In this document: in pieces, positions 56,316 through 64,000 of the stretch
Numbering within the stretch: position 1 is the stretch's first letter
Layout: every line of letters begins with the position of its first letter
Assembly: GCF_018613065.1 (NCBI RefSeq)
Contig: NZ_JAGGQW010000028.1
Coordinates: 1 to 64,000, forward strand
Length of the DNA: 64,000 bases
Source of the DNA: Bacillus sp. ISL-7
GTDB taxonomy: Bacteria > Bacillota > Bacilli > Bacillales_B > DSM-18226
Direction of reading: 5' to 3'
Notes under the pieces: model-generated
What the model was told of the DNA's origin: nothing
The model's input: only the letters and a program-made list of their open reading frames with translations
Database searches by the model: none
Translations under genes and position numbers: made by a program

Positions 56316-56462
56316 AATTGTAATTCTACCCTCCGGATGCTAGCGCATCCTGCGCTTCAGCTATCGCTGAAGCTTGCAAAATTCCTGATTGAAAGTCTCT
56401 TTTGAGAGCGAGCTCTCAAGAGCCTTTTAATCAGGAATTTCTCGGCGGATAGAATTCCAATT
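56316..56462. repeat. 147-bp element with 20-bp inverted ends and three internal hairpins
   Basis: AATTGTAATTCTACCCTCCG (56316-56335) is matched 17/20 by the inverted copy at 56443-56462. Inside are GGATGC-TAGC-GCATCC, GCTTCAGC-TATC-GCTGAAGC, and a 12-bp perfect stem AAATTCCTGATT/AATCAGGAATTT (56379, 56429). The last encloses TTGAGAG-CGAG-CTCTCAA. Read as RNA this is a four-way junction; read as DNA it resembles a MITE. Not a tRNA. Confidence 0.7.
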
Positions 56463-56479
56463 ATTATGAATTCGGCTTG

Positions 56480-56508
56480 TCGACATGGGTTTGTAACAAT
56501 GCTATAAT
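56480..56508 (+). promoter_or_regulatory. Predicted promoter of the nuo operon
   Basis: TCGACA (56480-56485), 17 bp, TATAAT (56503-56508) with TGC giving an extended -10; nuoA starts 56 bp downstream. Confidence 0.75.
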
Positions 56509-56564
56509 GAATTCGGTTACAATATTCATTAGTATGAAAATTTACAACATTGGAGGGGATAGAC

Positions 56565-56939
56565 ATGGAACTTCTAAATGTATATCAGAATAATTATCTG
56601 ATCGTCTTTGCGTTTCTATGTCTTGGGGTGCTGCTGCCTGTGGTGGCTTTATATTTAGGTAAGCTTCTGCGTCCGCATAAACCGAGCGAAGCGAAGTATA
56701 CCACATATGAGAGCGGTATTGAGCCTTTTCACGATTCCCGTGTACAGTTCAATGTCCGCTATTATATTTTTGCCCTGATGTTTGTTATTTTTGATGTAGA
56801 AACCGTGTTTTTATATCCATGGGCGGTGGCTTATGATAAACTGGGGATTTTTGCACTAATCGAGATGTTGATTTTCGTTATTATGTTATTAATTGGCCTT
56901 GTGTATGCCTGGAAAAAGAAGGTGCTACGATGGAATTAA
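56565..56939 (+). CDS. nuoA: NADH-quinone oxidoreductase subunit A
   Basis: 124-residue membrane subunit with three helices; the conserved [39 protein letters not shown] loop identifies it. ATG 56565 follows GGAGGGGATAGAC; TTG 56550 overlaps the SD. Ends 10 nt inside nuoB. Confidence 0.95.
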   Translation: MELLNVYQNNYLIVFAFLCLGVLLPVVALYLGKLLRPHKPSEAKYTTYESGIEPFHDSRVQFNVRYYIFALMFVIFDVETVFLYPWAVAYDKLGIFALIEMLIFVIMLLIGLVYAWKKKVLRWN

Positions 56940-57442
56940 AACTAGATGGCATTTCACAACAAGAAATGTCCGAGTTACAGAGAAATGTATTTATGACTAC
57001 GCTAGAGCAAATTAAAGCTTGGGCTCGAAGCAGTTCGATCTACCCGGTGACATTTGGTCTGGCTTGTTGTGCGATTGAGATGATGGGTGTAGGCGGAGCG
57101 AATTATGATTTGGATCGTTCGGGTTCCTTTTTCCGTACGTCACCACGCCAGTCGGATTGTATGATTGTGTCTGGAACGGTGACGAAGAAGATGGCACCAA
57201 TTTTACGAAGATTATATGACCAAATGCCTGAACCGAAATGGGTCATTGCGATGGGTTCTTGTGCGACAGCAGGTGGGCCGTATGTAAAGTCTTATTCCGT
57301 CGTTAAAGGAGTCGATCAAATCGTTCCTGTCGATGTGTATATACCTGGATGCCCTCCAAACCCAGCCGCTTTAATTTATGGAATCAATAAATTAAAGGAA
57401 AAGATTCGCTATGAGGCGAAGACTGGGAAGAAGGTGATCTAA
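56930..57442 (+). CDS. nuoB: NADH-quinone oxidoreductase subunit B
   Basis: 170-residue subunit holding cluster N2. Cysteines are C46-C47 in [10 protein letters not shown], one in [10 protein letters not shown] and one in [13 protein letters not shown]. Overlap with nuoA implies coupled translation; nuoC starts 3 nt after the stop. Confidence 0.96.
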   Translation: MELKLDGISQQEMSELQRNVFMTTLEQIKAWARSSSIYPVTFGLACCAIEMMGVGGANYDLDRSGSFFRTSPRQSDCMIVSGTVTKKMAPILRRLYDQMPEPKWVIAMGSCATAGGPYVKSYSVVKGVDQIVPVDVYIPGCPPNPAALIYGINKLKEKIRYEAKTGKKVI

Positions 57443-57445
57443 CCG

Positions 57446-58657
57446 ATGAGTGGGGATAAAGATCTTGATCAGTTAAAAAAGGAAGCCGTTGAAAAGGCCA
57501 AAGCGGCAGCGGCGGCGAAACGGGCGGCGAAGGCCGCAGGGGAAGCCTCACCAACTCCGAAGCAGGAGGAAAAACCGGCGGAACCAGTTAAGGCCGAAGC
57601 ATCCGAGCCAGTAACAGCACCGGCAAATGACGGCGACGATCTAGCGAAGAAAAAGGCAGCGGCGGTAGCTAAAGCGAAGGCGGCAGCAGCAGCAAAGCGA
57701 AAAGCGATGGAGCTTGCTGGCGGTACAGCCCCAGCCGAGGAATCTGCGCCAGCTGATACGCCGGCACGACCAGCGGCTGAAACTTCTGCTTCAGACGACA
57801 GTGACGATTTAGCAAAGAAAAAGGCAGCAGCGGTAGCGAAAGCGAAAGCGGCGGCAGCAGCGAAGAAAAAAGCGATGGAACTAGCTGGCGGAGCGGCCCC
57901 AGCAGCTGAATCCGAGGCAGGCGATAACGTCCCAGCCGGAGACGATGCAAAGGCAAAAGCAGTGGCGGCAGCAAAGGCAAAGGCAGCAGCGGCGGCAAAA
58001 GCTAAAGCGGCAGGAGCAGGAACCGACTCAGTCGCACCAGCAGGCGGCGATGACGAAAAAGCAAAAGCGATTGCGGCGGCTAAAGCCAAGGCAAAAGCAG
58101 CGGCAGCAGCCAAGGCGAAAGCGGCAGCGGGCGGAAAAGTCGACGAGACAGCTGCTCCAGCAGCCGAAACGAAGCCATCACCAAACCAGCCATACCTCGA
58201 TAAGTATGTGAAGGTAATTACCGAACATCTGGGACCAGATGTTTTAGCAGATTCTTATATTAATAAACTATCTAAGGACGTTCCAACCCTCGTGGCGAAG
58301 CGTGATACATATTACAAAGTAGCTCAATTTTTAAAATACAACGAGCTCTTAGGGTTCGATTATTTATCAGAGCTTCATGGGACAGATTTTGAAACACATA
58401 TGGAAGTTTATGTTCACTTGTACTCATACAAAAACCGTCAGCCCGTCGCCCTAAAAGTGAAGATTGACCGCAGCGAACCAACAATCGAGTCCTTGCAGCC
58501 GCTTTGGGCAGGCGCAGAATGGCCTGAATGTGAAGCCTATGATTTACTAGGAATCAAGTTTCCAGGACATCCAGACTTACGGCGCATCTTGCTGGGCGAA
58601 GAATGGGTTGGCCATCCACTGCGAAAAGATTACGAGCCGTACGACGTGGAGGTGTAA
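57446..58657 (+). CDS. nuoC: NADH-quinone oxidoreductase subunit C with long Ala/Lys-rich N-terminus
   Basis: 403 residues. The conserved NuoC domain occupies about 250-403 (EFETHMEVYVHLYSYKNRQPVALKV-type region, AEWPECEAYDLLGIKFPGHPDLRRIL, HPLRKDYEPY). The first 250 residues are low-complexity Ala/Lys/Glu/Pro with near-identical blocks: DDLAKKKAAAVAKAKAAAAA followed by K(R/K)KAMELAGG. This is probably helical or disordered, exposed to the cytoplasm. Such extensions are known in Bacillus-type NuoC. The opposite strand is open here only because of composition. Confidence 0.93.
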   Translation: MSGDKDLDQLKKEAVEKAKAAAAAKRAAKAAGEASPTPKQEEKPAEPVKAEASEPVTAPANDGDDLAKKKAAAVAKAKAAAAAKRKAMELAGGTAPAEESAPADTPARPAAETSASDDSDDLAKKKAAAVAKAKAAAAAKKKAMELAGGAAPAAESEAGDNVPAGDDAKAKAVAAAKAKAAAAAKAKAAGAGTDSVAPAGGDDEKAKAIAAAKAKAKAAAAAKAKAAAGGKVDETAAPAAETKPSPNQPYLDKYVKVITEHLGPDVLADSYINKLSKDVPTLVAKRDTYYKVAQFLKYNELLGFDYLSELHGTDFETHMEVYVHLYSYKNRQPVALKVKIDRSEPTIESLQPLWAGAEWPECEAYDLLGIKFPGHPDLRRILLGEEWVGHPLRKDYEPYDVEV

Positions 58658-58660
58658 CCA

Positions 58661-59761
58661 ATGATCAGAACAGAAGAAATGATATTAAACGTCGGTCCTC
58701 AGCATCCAAGTACGCACGGAGTGTTCCGGCTGGTTGTTAAAATTGATGGGGAAATCATCACTGAAGCGAAACCTGTCATCGGGTACTTACACCGCGGGAC
58801 AGAAAAATTAGCAGAAGACCTGCAATATACGCAAATTATTCCTTACACCGACCGAATGGACTATTTGTCCTCGATGACCAATAACTACATCCTCTGTCAT
58901 GCCGTTGAGACCATGATGGGGATTGAAATTCCTGAACGAGCTGATTTCTTACGTGTGATTGCGATGGAATTGAACCGGATTGCCAGCCACCTTGTCGCCT
59001 GGGGTACGTATATCCTTGACTTAGGTGCAACAAGTCCGTTCATCTACGCTTTCCGTGACCGCGAAATGATTATCAATATGCTCAACGAATTATCGGGGGC
59101 CCGCTTGACCTTCAACTATATGCGCGTTGGCGGCGTGAAGTGGGATGCACCTGAAGGCTGGATTGAAAAAGTAGGCAGCTTTGTACCATACCTGCGCGGC
59201 CAGCTGAAAGGCTATCACGAGCTTGTCAGTGGAAATGAAATCTTCCTCGACCGGGTCAAAGGCGTCGGCAAGTATACAAAAGAAGAGGCGCTTCAATATT
59301 CACTGAGCGGACCAAACCTGCGCAGTACGGGCGTGAAATGGGATCTTCGTAAAGATGAGCCTTACTCTGTTTACAACCGTTTTACCTTTGATGTACCAAC
59401 CTCAGAAGACGGTGATTGCTTAGCTCGCTACCATTTGCGTTTGGCGGAGATTGAAGAATCCTTGAAAATCCTTGAACAAGCCGTGGAACAATTCCCTGGA
59501 GAAGGTCCCATTATGGCGAAAGTGCCAAAAATCATTAAGGCACCTAAAGGCGAAGCCTTTGTCCGCATTGAATCACCGCGCGGAGAGATTGGCTGCTATA
59601 TTTACAGCGACGGCAAAAAAGAGCCATACCGCTTAAAGTTTAGAAGACCATCCTTCTATAACCTGCAAATTCTCCCGAAACTTTTAAAGGGTGAAAACAT
59701 TGCAAACATGATTGCTATTTTAGGGGCAGTTGATATTGTCCTTGGGGAGGTTGACGGCTAA
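58661..59761 (+). CDS. nuoD: NADH-quinone oxidoreductase subunit D
   Basis: 366-residue 49-kDa-type subunit near the quinone site: LNVGPQHPSTHGVFRLVVKIDGE, GYLHRGTEKLAE, RIASHLVAWG, RIESPRGEIGCYIYSDGKKEPYRLKFR, and the C-terminal D-V-V-type DIVLGEVDG. Stop overlaps the nuoH start by one base (TAATG). Confidence 0.96.
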   Translation: MIRTEEMILNVGPQHPSTHGVFRLVVKIDGEIITEAKPVIGYLHRGTEKLAEDLQYTQIIPYTDRMDYLSSMTNNYILCHAVETMMGIEIPERADFLRVIAMELNRIASHLVAWGTYILDLGATSPFIYAFRDREMIINMLNELSGARLTFNYMRVGGVKWDAPEGWIEKVGSFVPYLRGQLKGYHELVSGNEIFLDRVKGVGKYTKEEALQYSLSGPNLRSTGVKWDLRKDEPYSVYNRFTFDVPTSEDGDCLARYHLRLAEIEESLKILEQAVEQFPGEGPIMAKVPKIIKAPKGEAFVRIESPRGEIGCYIYSDGKKEPYRLKFRRPSFYNLQILPKLLKGENIANMIAILGAVDIVLGEVDG

Positions 59762-60765
59762 TGATAGAAGAATTGCTCCAGTCAAGTCCGGGTTGGGCTA
59801 ACTTTGGAATTTTCTTTTTACTCGGCGCTGTCTTGCTTTTAATCGTATTAGGATTTGTTACCTACGGAATTTTAGCAGAGCGGAAAGTCTTAGGCTACAT
59901 GCAGCTGCGCCATGGTCCAAACCAGGTCGGCGGTAAATGGGGACTATTACAAACCGTCGCAGACGTCCTCAAGCTGTTACTAAAAGAGGACATCATTCCA
60001 AAGGCAGCCGACAAGCCATTATTTATCATTGCACCAGTCATTGCCTTCGCGCCATCCTTTATGGTCCTGGCGACGATGCCGTTCACAGACGCCTTTCAGT
60101 TTGCTGACATCGGTGTCGGATTACTCTATTATATTGCTGTTAGCGGATTAACCACCTTTGGCATGCTCCTTGGCGGCTGGGCATCAAATAACAAGTACGC
60201 CCTCTTAGGAGGAATGCGTGCATCAGCCCAAATGATTTCCTACGAAATCCCGTTAGTCATGTCCGTCCTAGGCGTCATCCTTTTATCAGGAAGTTTAAAC
60301 CTAAATGATATCGTCGAAGCACAAAAACATGGCTGGTTCGTACTCTTACAGCCAATCGGCTTCATTGTCTTTTTCATTGCATCAATCGCCGAATTAAACC
60401 GGACACCATTTGACCTGCCGGAATCGGAAAATGAACTAGTCGCTGGATACCACGTAGAATATTCCGGATTCCGCTGGGCCTTCTTTATGCTCGCTGAATA
60501 TGTGTACTTATTCGCAATGTCCGCACTCATTACCGTCGTCTTCCTTGGCGGATGGCTGGCACCAATCAGCTTCCTGGACTTCATCCCAGGTGCCGTCTGG
60601 TTCGCACTCAAATTCAGCGTCGTCGTCTTTGTCTACATCTGGCTGCGGGCCACACTACCACGTTTCCGCGCCGACAAACTCATGGAATTTGGCTGGAAAG
60701 TACTATTGCCAATCGCACTAGCAAACATATTTTTAACAGCCTTAGTTAAATCGTTATTCTTTTAA
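59761..60765 (+). CDS. nuoH: NADH-quinone oxidoreductase subunit H
   Basis: 334-residue membrane subunit with about eight helices: GILAERKVLGYMQLRHGPNQVGGKWGLLQ, AELNRTPFDLPESENELVAGYHVEYSG, WLRATLPRFRADKLM. Forms the quinone entry with NuoB/D. Confidence 0.96.
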   Translation: MIEELLQSSPGWANFGIFFLLGAVLLLIVLGFVTYGILAERKVLGYMQLRHGPNQVGGKWGLLQTVADVLKLLLKEDIIPKAADKPLFIIAPVIAFAPSFMVLATMPFTDAFQFADIGVGLLYYIAVSGLTTFGMLLGGWASNNKYALLGGMRASAQMISYEIPLVMSVLGVILLSGSLNLNDIVEAQKHGWFVLLQPIGFIVFFIASIAELNRTPFDLPESENELVAGYHVEYSGFRWAFFMLAEYVYLFAMSALITVVFLGGWLAPISFLDFIPGAVWFALKFSVVVFVYIWLRATLPRFRADKLMEFGWKVLLPIALANIFLTALVKSLFF

Positions 60766-60860
60766 AAAAGCTGTGTTTAAAGGTCAGTATTGATTTTTAT
60801 AACCAAGTTGATTGAAGCGCAAATCAACAGCCAAGTTTAACACAACGTAAATAAAGGAAA
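60766..60860. repeat. Internally deleted relative of the icmF-upstream palindromic element
   Basis: TTTTAAAAAAGCTGTGTTTAA ... GTTGATTGAAGCGCAAATCAAC-AGCCAAGTTTAAC. AAATCAACAGCCAAGTTTAA is also found at 17751-17770. The GC-rich core is missing, leaving the two inner arms joined. It sits in the nuoH-nuoI spacer. Confidence 0.65.
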
Positions 60861-60891
60861 CCATCTTTAAAATGTAAAAGGGGTGAAAAAC

Positions 60892-61311
60892 GTGCTTGGA
60901 TTAGCAAAAGGCTTGAAATATACCCTAAAAAACTTGACCAAAGAAAAGGTTACGTATGATTATCCTAACAAGCCGCTTCCACTGCCAGACCGGTTCCGCG
61001 GTATTCAAAAGTTTTATCCGGAAAAATGTATTGTTTGTAATCAGTGCATGAACATCTGTCCGACGGATTGTATTAATTTAACGGGTAAAAAGCATCCGGA
61101 CCCAACGAAAAAAGGGAAAATCATTGATACCTATGATATTAACTTTGAAATTTGCATCCTTTGTGACTTATGTACGGAGGTATGCCCGACCGAAGCGATT
61201 ATCATGACCAATAACTTCGAGCTCGCTGAATACAGCCGTGACATGTTATTTAAAAACCTAGAATGGTTAGATGAAAACGATGAAAACATACGGCAGGTGA
61301 ATAAACCATGA
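60892..61311 (+). CDS. nuoI: NADH-quinone oxidoreductase subunit I
   Basis: 139-residue 2[4Fe-4S] ferredoxin-like subunit, with CIVCNQCMNICPTDC and CILCDLCTEVCPTEA. GTG 60892 lies 8 nt after AAGGGG; GTG 60883 overlaps the SD. Overlaps nuoJ by 4 nt. Confidence 0.95.
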   Translation: MLGLAKGLKYTLKNLTKEKVTYDYPNKPLPLPDRFRGIQKFYPEKCIVCNQCMNICPTDCINLTGKKHPDPTKKGKIIDTYDINFEICILCDLCTEVCPTEAIIMTNNFELAEYSRDMLFKNLEWLDENDENIRQVNKP

Positions 61312-61826
61312 CCTTTTCGGGCGAATTCCTCGCTTTTATGGGACTCGCACTTGTCGCCATTATTGGCGGTGTGCTTCTTTTAAACCTTACCAAGGTGGTT
61401 CATATGGTCGTTTCACTGATCTTCACCTTTGTCGCAATCGCTGGAATTTACGTGCTGCTGTCAGCCGAATTTGTGGCAGCTGTACAAATCTTAATCTATT
61501 CAGGTGCGATTACCATCATCATGCTGTTTGGAATCATGTTAACAAAGCATAATGATGAACATGAACCACAAACCGGCAAATGGAGAAAAATCCTCGTCTT
61601 CTTAGGGATTCTCGGCTTTGCATTTGCTGTTTACATTGGCATTTACAATTTCAATATCGCACAGGTTCCGACCACCTTGCATGAAAACAACACGATGCAA
61701 ATCGGTAAAGCACTTTACTCAAAATACATCATTCCGTTTGAGTTAACGTCTGTTTTACTACTGGTTGCCCTTGTTGGTTCGATTATCTTAGCGAAAAATG
61801 AGAAGAAGGAGGCGGACGACCAATGA
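61308..61826 (+). CDS. nuoJ: NADH-quinone oxidoreductase subunit J
   Basis: 172-residue membrane subunit with five helices and the conserved [26 protein letters not shown] segment. ATGA overlaps with both neighbours. Confidence 0.94.
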   Translation: MTFSGEFLAFMGLALVAIIGGVLLLNLTKVVHMVVSLIFTFVAIAGIYVLLSAEFVAAVQILIYSGAITIIMLFGIMLTKHNDEHEPQTGKWRKILVFLGILGFAFAVYIGIYNFNIAQVPTTLHENNTMQIGKALYSKYIIPFELTSVLLLVALVGSIILAKNEKKEADDQ

Positions 61827-62137
61827 GTTCTGTTCCCGCTTCAGCCTTCCTGGCACTTGCACTGATCTTGTTTTGCATCGGTTTATACGGTGCACTTACC
61901 AAAAGAAACACCGTGATTGTCCTGATTTCGATTGAATTAATGCTGAACGCGGTCAATATTAATCTCGTAACCTTCAGCAAATATGGAATGGCGCCGTCCA
62001 TTACCGGCCAAATCTTCGCCCTGTTCGCGATCAGCGTCGCAGCAGCCGAAGCAGCTGTCGGTCTAGCCATATTAATCTCACTCTACCGCGCCAAAAAGAC
62101 CGTCAACATCGACGAAATGGACACAATGAAAAACTAA
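61823..62137 (+). CDS. nuoK: NADH-quinone oxidoreductase subunit K
   Basis: 104-residue three-helix antiporter-like subunit: [30 protein letters not shown] with conserved Glu, then [19 protein letters not shown] with the second Glu. AAGAAGGAGGCGGACGACC precedes the ATG inside nuoJ. Confidence 0.95.
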   Translation: MSSVPASAFLALALILFCIGLYGALTKRNTVIVLISIELMLNAVNINLVTFSKYGMAPSITGQIFALFAISVAAAEAAVGLAILISLYRAKKTVNIDEMDTMKN

Positions 62138-62343
62138 AAAAAATTGGGTGTCAGGCACCACGAAAAGACACTTCGCCATTTTGTCACCCTTGGACGGACA
62201 CTGCAACTTTGTGTTTGGTTGTCCACTGTACGCGGACATTTATGTGGATTTGTCCACGAAGGGTGTCAGGCACCAGATAAAAATAACTTTCGACAAAACT
62301 CGGGTGGTGACAGTCACCGCCCGTGTCTAAGGGGATAGTGATA
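62138..62343. repeat. Repeat-bearing insertion between nuoK and nuoL
   Basis: Two direct copies of GGGTGTCAGGCACCA (62146-62160, 62261-62275) bracket about 100 bp with several GTCCA/GGACA words. Then comes a hairpin CGGGTGGTGA-CAG-TCACCGCCCG (62301-62323) just before nuoL. Elsewhere in this operon, apart from nuoH-nuoI, genes overlap or nearly touch. Confidence 0.7.
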
Positions 62344-64000
62344 ATGATGGAGAATGCATGGCTCATACCGCTTTTCCCGCTATTATCGTTTTTGATCCTT
62401 CTTCTTTTCGGGAAGCGACTGAAAGAGGCGAGTGCGTATGTGGGGATTCTGCTCACATTGGCATCGCTTGTCTACTCGATTTTGGTATTATTCGAGCGCT
62501 TTTCTGAGCCAACCTATGTTACGAAATTTGACTGGCTCACGATAGGAGATATGCATCTAACAGCGGGCTTTGAAGTGAATCAATTAAATGCATTAATGCT
62601 GTTTATCGTATCGCTCGTAAGTTTCTTAGTACATACCTACTCCAAAGGTTATATGCAAGGGGACGAGCGGTTTCCAGTATTCTATGCCTATTTAGGACTC
62701 TTTACGTTTGCAATGCTTGGTCTGGTGATTTCACCAAACTTACTGCAAACCTATATTTTCTGGGAGCTTGTCGGTGTCGGTTCCTTCCTATTAATCGGTT
62801 TTTATTTTTACAAGGACGAAGCGAAGGCGGCCGCGAAAAAAGCGTTCATTATGACCCGGATCGGGGACGTAGGCTTATTTATCGGCATGATTCTGCTATT
62901 CTGGGAAACCAAAAGCTTTGAATATAGTGAAATTTTCGCTGCTGTTGATGCCGGTGCGGTGTCAGGCACCATGATTACCTTAACTGCCATCCTTATTTTC
63001 ATCGGGGCGGTGGGTAAGTCGGGTCAGTTCCCGCTTCACACTTGGCTTCCGGATGCGATGGAAGGTCCGACGCCTGTTTCGGCCTTAATCCACGCGGCGA
63101 CGATGGTTGCTGCCGGTGTTTATTTGGTAGCGGCACTATTTCCACTGTTCGCAGCAAGCAAAACAGCGCTCCTTACGATCGCCGTGATTGGCGCATTTAC
63201 CGCGATTTTTGCGGCAAGCATTGGTCTTGTGCAAACTGATATCAAACGTGTACTCGCGTATTCAACGGTCTCACAGCTTGGCTACATGATGCTTGCCTTA
63301 GGGTCTGCCGGTTATGTTGCTGGGGTATTCCACCTGATGACACACGCATTCTTCAAGGCGCTATTATTCTTAGCCGCCGGCTCCGTCATTCATGCGGTAC
63401 ATACTCAGAACATCGAAGAAATGGGCGGACTTTGGAAAAAGCTCAAACTAACCGGACCGCTTTTCTTAATTGGAACTCTCGCGATCAGCGGTGTCCCAGG
63501 GCTTTCCGGATTCTTCTCCAAAGATGAAATTTTAGTTGCGGCCTGGGAAGGCGGACATCCATTCCTCTTCTTACTCGCACTTGCGGCCGCATTTATGACA
63601 GCTTTCTATATGTTCCGCTTGTTCTTCATGGTATTTACCGGTGAAGCACGCGGAGAACAAAAACATGTGCACGAATCACCAGCGAACATGACTTACCCGA
63701 TGATTCTCCTCGGTGTGCTGGCGATTGTTGCTGGTTATGTCAATACACCTTGGTTTGGAACGTTCCTTGGCGACTGGCTTGTCGATGGCAACGAAGCGCT
63801 CGCACACCATGGTCACGTCGAAGGTCCAAGCTGGATCATGATTGCCGCAACGGTTGTTTCCTTAGCGGGAATTTACCTTGCATACTTGATGTACAGTAAG
63901 CGGTCTGTGTCCCGCAACTGGTTAAGCGGCACAGGGGATACATTACACACGATTTTAACGAACAAATATTACGTCGACGAGTTCTATCAACTGACGGTCG
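62344..64000 (+). CDS. nuoL: NADH-quinone oxidoreductase subunit L (partial, runs off the window)
   Basis: Proton-pumping antiporter-like subunit; 552 codons are visible and the reading frame is still open at the edge. Signatures: TYIFWELVGVGSFLLIGFY (helix 5 Glu), GAVGKSGQFPLHTWLPDAMEGPTPVSALIHAATMV, YSTVSQLGYM, THAFFKALLFL, SGFFSKDEIL. ATG 62344 or 62347, after AAGGGGATAGTG. V206-SGT is encoded by the dispersed GGTGTCAGGCACC word (62958-62970). nuoM and nuoN presumably follow outside. Confidence 0.95.
   Translation, partial: MMENAWLIPLFPLLSFLILLLFGKRLKEASAYVGILLTLASLVYSILVLFERFSEPTYVTKFDWLTIGDMHLTAGFEVNQLNALMLFIVSLVSFLVHTYSKGYMQGDERFPVFYAYLGLFTFAMLGLVISPNLLQTYIFWELVGVGSFLLIGFYFYKDEAKAAAKKAFIMTRIGDVGLFIGMILLFWETKSFEYSEIFAAVDAGAVSGTMITLTAILIFIGAVGKSGQFPLHTWLPDAMEGPTPVSALIHAATMVAAGVYLVAALFPLFAASKTALLTIAVIGAFTAIFAASIGLVQTDIKRVLAYSTVSQLGYMMLALGSAGYVAGVFHLMTHAFFKALLFLAAGSVIHAVHTQNIEEMGGLWKKLKLTGPLFLIGTLAISGVPGLSGFFSKDEILVAAWEGGHPFLFLLALAAAFMTAFYMFRLFFMVFTGEARGEQKHVHESPANMTYPMILLGVLAIVAGYVNTPWFGTFLGDWLVDGNEALAHHGHVEGPSWIMIAATVVSLAGIYLAYLMYSKRSVSRNWLSGTGDTLHTILTNKYYVDEFYQLTV

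Noticed and set aside
56316..56462. tRNA or tmRNA
   Set aside because: The cloverleaf-like fold lacks the T-loop sequence, acceptor CCA region and standard arm lengths.
57469..58113. 214-codon minus-strand frame opposite nuoC
   Set aside because: Shadow of the Ala/Lys-rich coding strand; low complexity, no start context.

Overview
The window is chromosomal DNA of a Gram-positive, endospore-forming member of the Bacillaceae. Spore and Bacillus markers include spo0F, spoIIR, an H-type small acid-soluble spore protein, RNA polymerase delta (rpoE), the arginine phosphatase ywlE and ribosome binding sites of the AAAGGAGG type. Gene order closely follows the ywhE-to-atp segment of Bacillus subtilis. 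Added to it are an sspH-like gene, a fused isobutyryl-CoA mutase (icmF), extra beta-oxidation genes and a nuo operon that B. subtilis lacks. A Neobacillus-like organism is my best guess (inference only). I saw no rRNA, tRNA, prophage, transposase gene or CRISPR array.

Layout. 0-9.4 kb: pbpG (minus), speE-speB (polyamines), ywiB-argS, an sspH-like gene, then uvsE and a cardiolipin synthase-like gene on the minus strand. 9.5-21.1 kb: lipid/acyl-CoA catabolism (fadF, thiolase, 3-hydroxyacyl-CoA dehydrogenase, two acyl-CoA dehydrogenases, a TetR regulator, icmF), with a FadR-like operator over the fadF promoter. 21.2-31.4 kb: rpoE, pyrG with a CTP-sensing attenuator, ywjG, spo0F, fbaA, a decayed transaldolase, murA, glpX, rho, rpmE. 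31.4-43.8 kb: tdk, a lipoprotein, prfA-prmC, a frameshifted NTF2-like gene, spoIIR, ywlB, ywlC with a DnaA-box cluster, mntP, ywlE, rpiB, ywlG, glyA, upp. 44-47.7 kb: a NERD-domain protein and a subtilisin-family protease. 48-55.4 kb: the complete ATP synthase operon. 55.4-56.5 kb: a structured non-coding region. 56.5-64 kb: nuoABCDHIJKL, cut off by the window end inside nuoL.

The least ordinary layer is between the genes. Intergenic regions carry several unrelated short words (CACAAAAC, GACAGTAAA, GGCGGAAT), each repeated at a 20-21 bp period. Two loci carry a 52-bp period family built on CCAAT...ATTGG. A 13-bp word, GGTGTCAGGCACC, is scattered through spacers and terminator stems and also lies in frame (as Val-Ser-Gly-Thr) inside ywlC, nuoL and prmC. 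In prmC a 39-bp unit beginning with that word is tandemly triplicated next to the SAM-binding aspartate. A 147-bp element with 20-bp inverted ends and three internal hairpins sits just upstream of the nuo promoter.
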